In this document: positions 17,476-23,685 of the stretch, piece by piece | Layout of the letters: the number at the start of each line of letters is the position of its first letter | How positions within the stretch are numbered: the first letter of the stretch is position 1 | Assembly: GCA_015501055.1 (NCBI GenBank) | Contig: JADNYV010000526.1 | Location: 1 to 23,685 of the forward strand | From: Mucidula mucida | Lineage: Eukaryota; Basidiomycota; Agaricomycetes; Agaricales; Physalacriaceae | Reading direction: 5' to 3' | DNA length: 23,685 bases | The notes under the pieces: model-generated | Told to the model about the DNA's origin: nothing | The model's input: the letters and a program-made list of their open reading frames with translations, nothing else | Databases searched by the model: none | Program-made: the position numbers and the translations under genes

Positions 17476-20015
17476 ATGGATGTTCACGCGACGATCCTGA
17501 TAATCACCCTCGGACGCCGACTCGCCCAGCGAAACGCCGTCTTATGCTTCTCACTACACCTCAGGGCTTCGGCTCTGGTGTACGCTCTTCCTACGATAGC
17601 GACACTGCGCTAGCGAACAAGGACCCGTACCATAGAAAAGACTACGACGCGTACATCGAGCACGATCTTCAGACCAATCGTGTTTTCATGCACTTCGAGA
17701 AGTTCGCAGAACTGGTGCTCAAGGTGCCGGCCGACTGGGAGCAAGATCTTACCTTCTTGTCCTCTATCGCCACCCACGCCGACTTTCAGAAGGCCTTGAC
17801 GGATTTTCGCAAGAGTGTCAAGCAGGCCGGTCATGAACGGCGTCTCTATCCCCCCCTTGTTTCCCTCTACGCCTCAGCTCTGAAGCTGCTGGACGAATCT
17901 GATCCTCTGGATGACCATGATCGACAGGCATTGAAATTGGCTTTTTCCCGGAACGATCCCGTCAACTCGTCGACGGTGTGTTTGGTCGCTTGTCTCCAGA
18001 CATCAAAGCACTGTTTGACACTTTCACCGTTGTTGAGGACCAGCTGAGCTTTGCAAATGTTGTCCATGTTGTCGAGGTGAAAGACACTAACTATGCGTTG
18101 TGCCGCGGCGACAACGACTTTCGTGTTCTAAACAAAGGTAAAGTTGAATTTAGCAGCACTTGAGGGCGCTTCAATCTTACTCGTCGATTTCAGGGGTGGA
18201 CCCGCTTCAAATATCGCGTGGCCTCGAAGCCAAACAGGCAAGCACGCCGAATTCAGGTCGAGCAAGTCCTGCTGCTTCCGGGGGTACAAACGCCGGGAAT
18301 TCTGCGTCTGGGAAGCGAGCTCGCGCGGATGATAATCTGGAAGGGAGCAATTCCGGTCGAAAGATCACTCGTCAATCTCCTGAGGATTTCAGTGCCAATC
18401 GCGAAGCGGTGGACTCAAAGGATCCAGACAGTCAAGTTCATCCTCAGACGCAGTGCGCGCGATATGCCATGGAGCATCTCTCCAACGTCATCCTCCGTTC
18501 CCACAGTATACTCGCCTTGTTCGACCGCGACCGATTCCAGCTCGAGTATTTTGACCGCAGCGTCATAGCTGTTTCCACCGCCGTCGACCTTTCCACCGAT
18601 GAGGGACAGAAACTTTTCGTCCTAATGGTGTACGGTCTGCGCCGCCTCAGTGCAGAGGACCTCGGGCTTCGTAACGTCGTCAAAGGTTCATTGGACTTGT
18701 GTACAGACTCTCAATCGGCTTCGAGACGTATGGAAAGGGGAGGTCCCAAGTCTTGGCGCAAAATGTTCTACAACCAGCCGATGGTGATTGCAAAAGAGAG
18801 GTACATTCTCAAAGATATCATCTTCCGCCAGCCAGGTCTGATCGGTCGCACCACCTGCGTGGTTCGAGCCTTGCGTTGGAGCGACATGGCGAACGAGTAT
18901 GTCGTGAAATTCAGCTGTCCGGCCAAGACACGCGCCACAGAGATGGACCTTATCCAAAAAGCGAGACAGTGTGCGGAATCTGACAAGAAACATGCATGGG
19001 TCCTCAACCACCTGCCGAACATGATCGCTTCCGAAGACGTCGATATTGGCGAGGACTCTGTACAAGCACGCATCCGCGACTTTCTCAGTAACGCAGATTA
19101 CGCTGACGGGAATAAATACCCTTATGAGGACCGTTGTCTTCGCATCTCTGTGTCCGAAGCCCTGTGGCCGATCACAGGTTTACAAGACCAACGCCAGGTT
19201 GGTCAAGTTTTTTTGGATATCCTCCAAAGTGAGTACTACGCAACCCGTTCGTCTCCCATACTAACAATTCCACAGCACATAAATGGCTGTACGATGTTCC
19301 AAAAATCCACCACCGGGATTTGAGCATGTCCAATATCATGTTCCGCGAGGATGACGATGGAAATCTGTACGGCGTTCCGAACGACCTCGATCTCGCATCC
19401 TTGCTTCCGGAAGTCGAATCTGAAAGTGGCAATACGTCTCTTCGGCGCACTGGAACGCCTCCCTACATGGCCCTTGACCTTCAAAACCCCCATAACTCCC
19501 AAGTCCGTCATCTCTACCGGCATGACCTGGAATCACTGTTTTACGTGCTCGTCATGTTCGTCTGCCGCTACGAGTTTAAGGTTGACCGCTATGTCCTGCG
19601 CGCAAAGCCACCTTTCAGTGATTGGTTCGACTGGAAAAAGTCTTGGGTGGACCTCAAAAAGACGAAAAGCGACTTCTTCCACACGACCGATCCGACATTT
19701 ATTGCCTCCCAAATTTCCCCTGGACTCAACCATTTTGAGCCCTGGGTCCTCTGCCTTCAGAGTGAACTTCGCGAAGGTTTCGGGAAGAAGGCGCAGGCGC
19801 TGGCTCCCATCCTGTCTTTCATCCCCGATGAAACGATGTTACAGGCCATAAAGGCTGGTCTTCTCGAGGCACCGGTCGTGGAACAGCCGTTGAAAACGGA
19901 CGACGAGACACTAGGAGGAAAGGTCACTTACTGGACCTTTTACAAGTACATGGTTCGGCTTGGTGGCGAACCTCTAGAGGTGCGATGCCCCAACCTCGGC
20001 CTGCCCGGCCAGTAG
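17476..20015 (+). CDS. FunK1-type fungal protein kinase, about 790 residues, with apparent frameshift(s)
   Basis: Exons are up to 18137, 18194-19228 and 19276-20015 (stop TAG). The introns are 56 bp (donor GTAAAG, acceptor CAG) and 47 bp (GTGAGT, CAG). The N-terminal region (HRKDYDAYIEHDL, RLSPDIKALFD, VVEVKDTNYALC) and the whole layout match the FunK1 (fungal Pkinase) family. Catalytic landmarks are the VVKFS lysine (codon 18907-18909), RATEMDLI helix-C Glu, HHRDLSMSNIM (Asp codon 19317-19319) and NDLDLA in place of DFG (Asp 19389-19391). RRTGTPPYMALDL and the family-typical YRHDLESLFYVL follow. A Ser/Gly-rich linker with KRARADD lies in exon 2. Near 17971 the frame shifts (a base seems missing). 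The start is unclear: ATG 17476 lies in another frame than ATG 17544, which suggests a second break or an unmodelled 5' intron ending CTAAC..CAG. Presumed Ser/Thr kinase; substrate unknown. Confidence 0.85.
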
Positions 20016-20482
20016 TCCAGTATGTATGTAGCGACTCGGAATAGTTTTGAATAATGTACTTCTCATAATCTCATTGTGTATTTGTGATCTGTGTTTCGTG
20101 TTTTGAACTCACCACCGGCGCCTTTCTTGTCTACGTGATTTTGTGTAAGTAGCCGGGCACAGAATAATTGACAATGGTATAACCTCTGAGAGACTCGGCG
20201 CTAAGAATCACATTTAATGCGCGACATAGGCTGTGTAGACAGGAAAATCTGCTTTGGTTAACCAGGCCACGCTTGACAAAATGTAAGAACGGACCACACG
20301 AGCATACATGTCGAAACCTAAGTGAAGGAAGATGAACTCGGGCTGGCAAACGGGGCTTAGGGTTAGGGAGGATAAGTATCCAGCAGTCCAGCGTCTAAAC
20401 ACAGGTCAAAGCGAAATATGTAACGGGTGAAGAAGGATTCCCGGGGTGCCCATGATCTCAAATTGAGTAGGAGTCATGATAA
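20016..20482. other. FunK1 3' flank and unassigned spacer
   Basis: T-rich sequence follows the kinase stop and is a plausible 3' UTR. No coding motif was seen. It contains the short telomere-like repeat at 20357-20368 and ends in the foldback listed next. Confidence 0.35.
20357..20368 (+). repeat. Two-unit telomere-like repeat
   Basis: TTAGGGTTAGGG, flanked by GGGGC and AGG. TTAGGG is the telomere unit of most filamentous fungi. Two units could be chance, but it lies about 120 bp from a large foldback at a gypsy breakpoint. Confidence 0.4.
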
Positions 20483-20540
20483 AGCATCGCAAGACCGCAC
20501 GATTTGAAGAGCGATTCAAATCGTGCGGTCTTGCGATGCT
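20483..20540. repeat. Perfect 26-bp inverted repeat with 6-base spacer
   Basis: Arms 20483-20508 and 20515-20540 are exact reverse complements, separated by GAGCGA. The structure sits at the end of the gypsy 2 RNase H sequence, whose coding direction runs into the right arm. It can form a very stable hairpin. Confidence 0.95.
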
Positions 20541-21454
20541 CCGTCTTGTAGTATCGTGATAGCGTGTCCGCAACCTTATTGTTGATGCCTTTCACATAGT
20601 TGATATCAAAATTGAAACGCACGAGATATTCCATCCAGCGCATCTGTTGACTCGACAGTCGATGCTGTGTCTTAAAGAACTCCAGCGCCTTATGGTCAGT
20701 GACGACATGAATTTGATAGCCAATCAACTTATCCTCCCACTTCAGAAGGGCTTCAAGAATGGCTAATGTCTCTTGCTCAAAGACCGCGTAGTGTTTCTGC
20801 GAGTGCAAAGACTTCTTAGACATGAACCCCGCTGGCCGACAAGTCTGCCAAGTAGGTCCCTGCCCGTACATTCCTCCAACACCTCTAATCGACGTGTCAC
20901 AGATAACCCATATAGGTTCATCCAAGTCAGGCCGAATTGGGCGTAGGATCGGAGTCGAACAACATAGCTGTTTGAATCTCTCAAAACATATGTCATGTAT
21001 AGGTTGCCAATAGAACGGCTGATGATTCGAAGCCATGTCCAATAGTGGTGTTGTATATGCAGTGATGTCCGGCAGGAAATGTCCTAGGTATGTAACCATA
21101 CCCAGGAACTTCTGCACATCGTTGTAATTGCGCGGTATGCGCCAGTTGCAAATCTTGCCTAACTTATCTGTATCTGCGTGAAGCCCATGATTGTCAATCA
21201 TGTGTCCCAAGCAGTCGACCTCGTCAGCATAAAGATCTAACTTTTCTGCCTTTAGGTAGAATTATGTTTCCGAAGGCGCACAAATATGAGACCCAAATGT
21301 TTCTCATGTTTGGCTACCGAGTCGCTGAACACGAAGATATTGTCGAGATAGACATGCATAAATATCCCAATATAGTCTTGGAACATGGTGTACATCAATC
21401 TCTGAAATGTAGAGGGTGCGTTACAATCACCCTTGTTGGGTCAGTCGGATGACC
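20541..21454 (-). pseudogene. Ty3/gypsy reverse transcriptase C-terminus, connection and RNase H (probable gypsy 2 upstream half)
   Basis: On the minus strand: NAPSTFQRLMYTMFQ, then HVYLDNIFVFS where the RT active site normally reads YLDD or YVDD. CLGHMIDNHGL, VQKFLGMVTYLGHFLPDI and FERFKQLCC follow. RNase H is ILRPIRPDLDEPIWVICDTS, FMSKKSLHSQKHYAVFEQE, VVTDHKALEFF and NKVADTLSRYY. A frame of about 230 codons is open from 21210, with one-base frame changes near 21245 and 21425. It is cut at its 5' side by a copia LTR region near 21455 and at its 3' side by a foldback. Strand and domain order make it a candidate for the missing half of the integrase fragment at 11973-13523. Confidence 0.85.
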
Positions 21455-21727
21455 TGTTATCTTATTGGCTGCTTTGTGTCTATTTACCTACGCCTTTGGG
21501 CACGTCCATTTCCCTTCTCGGCTGATGTGCCGTACCCTCAACGTTTCCATCATTGTTGAGGGTATGTGTGTCCGTTCTATTTAGCTGTCCCAATACTTAC
21601 TTGTTGCATAGACTCCGTGTTCATTGTATTCCTATTCTAGGTATAATACACAAACCTTTCCATCATTGTTGAGGACTCCGTGTTCATTGTATTCCTATTC
21701 TAGGTCTACATTCATATCGGTTCTACA
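21455..21727 (+). repeat. 5' LTR of a Ty1/copia element (left border uncertain)
   Basis: The right end TTCTACA abuts a primer-binding site, so position 21727 is firm. The left end may be TGTTATC at 21455 or TGTTGAG at 21554; no second LTR is available for comparison. It contains a 32-base direct repeat (21611-21642 and 21674-21705) and an 18-base one (21544-21561 and 21657-21674). A 10-bp inverted repeat, TACCCTCAAC/GTTGAGGGTA, lies at 21533-21542 and 21555-21564. Confidence 0.55.
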
Positions 21728-21738
21728 GGTTATGGGCC
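21728..21738 (+). other. Half-tRNA-type primer-binding site of the copia element
   Basis: GGTTATGGGCC directly follows the LTR. It is complementary to the anticodon-arm part of initiator tRNA-Met (GGCCCATAACC), the primer mode known for Drosophila copia, and not to a tRNA 3' CCA end. Confidence 0.6.
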
Positions 21739-21831
21739 TTCCCTGAACCTTGAATCTGTGATAATCCTCGCATACAACCCGTTCACAAGCTGTTTCCTTC
21801 GGATACCAACCGGACATTTCCCGAGATCAGT

Positions 21832-23685
21832 ATGCCGTTATATGCAGACCCGCAGGGGTACAATGACCAATTGCAATCAGTCCTTGGATCTATGTATTCT
21901 CTGCAACAGACGCCAAATTCTCAGGCGCAACAACAGGCTCCCATTTAACAGGCTCCCCATGTCCCTTCCACTTGTCCTTATATGGCTACGCGCCCGCCGA
22001 GCAGCAGCAATATTTTGCCTCTCCCCAATTTTCTAGCGCTCCCCAAAGTACTCCCATTATTAATCAGGGACTGCAGTTCCAGCACGTGTCCCCGGACCGG
22101 TACACTTACCCAAACTCCGGTTTCTGGTCACAGAACAATAGCCTGAACTCAGATCCGCGTTTCTTGTCGAATATGTCCATGACTTCCATTGCTTCCCAGA
22201 CTTATCCAAATCTCTTCACTCCCCCAATCATGCAGAACAACCCATTCATTGCCCCATCTGTTCCAATTGTCTCGTCACAGCCACCTCCCGTTCCGCCGCC
22301 CCAACAATCAACTGCACCTGCTCCCGCGGTTGTACCTCCAGTAAGACCAAACAAAAAGGGTAATCTTCCGCCCCCTGTTCCTCCTCGTCCCTGGCGTAAT
22401 GCTTCTGTACCGCCGGCTCCAGCTCGTCCCTTGCACAGGTTCCCCAGCCGCAGATGCTCCCACCTCCCGTTTAGAATATTTACTATATGGTGTCGCGTGA
22501 ATCTTCGCGATACATGACACCCGTTCTGACAAGTATCCCGGAGCTAACAGACGCGAGTACCTGGTCGGCCTGGTGTCTCGGAACGGAGAACACCATGTAT
22601 GCGTCCAATGTCATTTCCCATATCACCTTCCTTAATCCCAGATTTGGCCCTGGATCACGTTGTTACCCATCATTCTGTCCCCAGTTGACATATCAGTTGA
22701 CACCTGAGGAATGGTGCACATACAAGAACTGGCAGGTGAAAGATGGACTGGCTTACTCCATTTTGACTGGACGTCTGGCTAAGACAATAATGTCGGCGGT
22801 TCCTACCTTGGGAAAGGTTGTACTGCTTGCAACATTTTTCTCAAACTTTGCAGAGCTTATGGGGGTGGACAGTATACTGCAGCGGAAGCAGCTTTCAACA
22901 ATGCATGTGCTCAAAAGTTTACGTTGAGGAACGCGCCTGCGTTCATCTAGAACTGGAGGACGGCGATTCGCCAGAGCAAGATTTTGGAGACATACACCGT
23001 TCATTACTCCGCTATTCTCTCAGCTATCAAGAAGTCCATTGCTCCCATTCTCAAGGACAAAGCGCGAGTCTACGGAATTGCTCTCGACGATCCCGGCATT
23101 GTCATTAACAAGAACTACATCGAGGGTGTATTCCGGGCAATCTTCGCTCAGCATCAATCACGCACACAGCTCAGACGCACACAGCAAATCCCAAGGCAAG
23201 TCTGGCTGTACTGGTCAGTCTTGTACAGCTCCTCACTGCACCAACAAGCAGTGTTGTAGTCCTCATGGACACATGATTGATCAATGCTGGGCTGAGGGAA
23301 TGGCAATGCTGGGGGTGGACCGAGTGGTGGCAAAAAGAAATCAAAGAGAAGCGAGATGCAAAAGCGAATATGGCTACCACTACGGCAAAAGATGTACTGT
23401 CTACAATCGAGACTTTTGGCGCTTATTTGGCTAATACATTGAGACCCCTCGACAACACCTCAACTCACTTGGTGATTTGCGCCGACGCAACCCCGTGGCA
23501 TATGTTGCTCTGACCACAAGGTTCTAGGGACTCCTCAATTCTGGTTGTACCTATCACATCATTCGTGACCGTGTACTATTCCATTTGTACAATTCGTCCC
23601 AGGCAATGGATGTCAACACCACATGCATTGGAACTCTTTCCACCCTGGGTATGGGTGAAGTACATCTATGTGTCACCCTGCCTGA
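21832..23685 (+). pseudogene. Ty1/copia gag and protease start, degenerate, runs off the window
   Basis: The ATG at 21832 opens MPLYADPQGYNDQLQSVLG; a frame change near 21950 leads to SLYGYAPAEQQQYF and YTYPNSGFW. A long Pro-rich stretch (PPPVPPPQQ, PPPVPPRPWR) follows. A further frame change gives the gag core: SIPELTDASTWSAWCLG and YASNVISHI (22487-22927), then RTQQIP-type remnants. The zinc knuckle CTNKQCCSPHGHMIDQCW (about 23238-23291) has C-x4-C, then a second Cys with x4-H-x4-C spacing, followed by a Gly-rich, Lys-rich tail. After 23460 remnants of a protease region (GTLSTLGMGEVHLCV) reach the window edge. Reading needs at least five frame changes. The core protein would form the retroelement capsid and bind its RNA; this copy cannot. 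Confidence 0.8.

Overview
The window looks like an accessory, transposon-rich stretch of a filamentous fungus, most likely a basidiomycete (Agaricomycete). The evidence is introns of 43-59 bp with GTAAGT-like donors and NAG acceptors, a FunK1-type fungal protein kinase, AAA-ATPase-like (PF09820-type) paralogues, and degenerate Ty3/gypsy, Ty1/copia and hAT elements. There are no bacterial-style operons, and no tRNA, rRNA or CRISPR array that I can support. All family names come from motif recognition by eye, without a database search.

Left part (1-9500): a head-to-tail family of AAA-ATPase-like genes on the minus strand. Copy A (1-1053) runs off the window and has a frame break. Copy B (about 3003-4559) is open over four exons. 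Relics are a duplicated last-exon piece (2866-2983), an eroded first exon (about 4895-5054) and copy D. Copy D is split: its first exon is at 9219-9498 and a last-exon piece at 5166-5287 plus 6523-6543. A Ty3/gypsy chromovirus (6544-9218) sits between the D pieces, and a 1235-bp hAT derivative with a perfect 8-bp target duplication (5288-6522) sits inside the last-exon piece. One gypsy insertion, one deletion and one later hAT insertion would explain this arrangement.

Middle (9600-14070): a short LTR with polypurine tract (9606-9832) borders a 535-codon uncharacterised reading frame broken by a single TAG (9866-11470). Next is the integrase/chromodomain half of a second gypsy element (11973-13523). 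It is abutted by a 529-bp LTR of the first gypsy family in the opposite orientation (13524-14052). That LTR is followed by a primer-binding site complementary to the predicted 5' end of its own transcript, the signature of self-primed reverse transcription.

Right part (14500-23685): a FunK1 pseudogene fragment (about 14540-15225) and a near-complete FunK1 kinase gene (17476-20015) on the plus strand. A telomere-like TTAGGGTTAGGG and a perfect 26-bp foldback follow. Then comes a gypsy reverse-transcriptase/RNase H fragment (20541-21454). It lies in the right order and strand to be the missing half of the second gypsy element, so the FunK1 block may have split that element. The window ends in the 5' LTR, half-tRNA primer site and gag of a Ty1/copia element that continues beyond the edge.

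The genes do not form one pathway. The picture is two expanded fungal families (AAA-ATPase-like and FunK1) being duplicated, broken and scattered by nested retroelements. Many disabling changes are CpG-type transitions.
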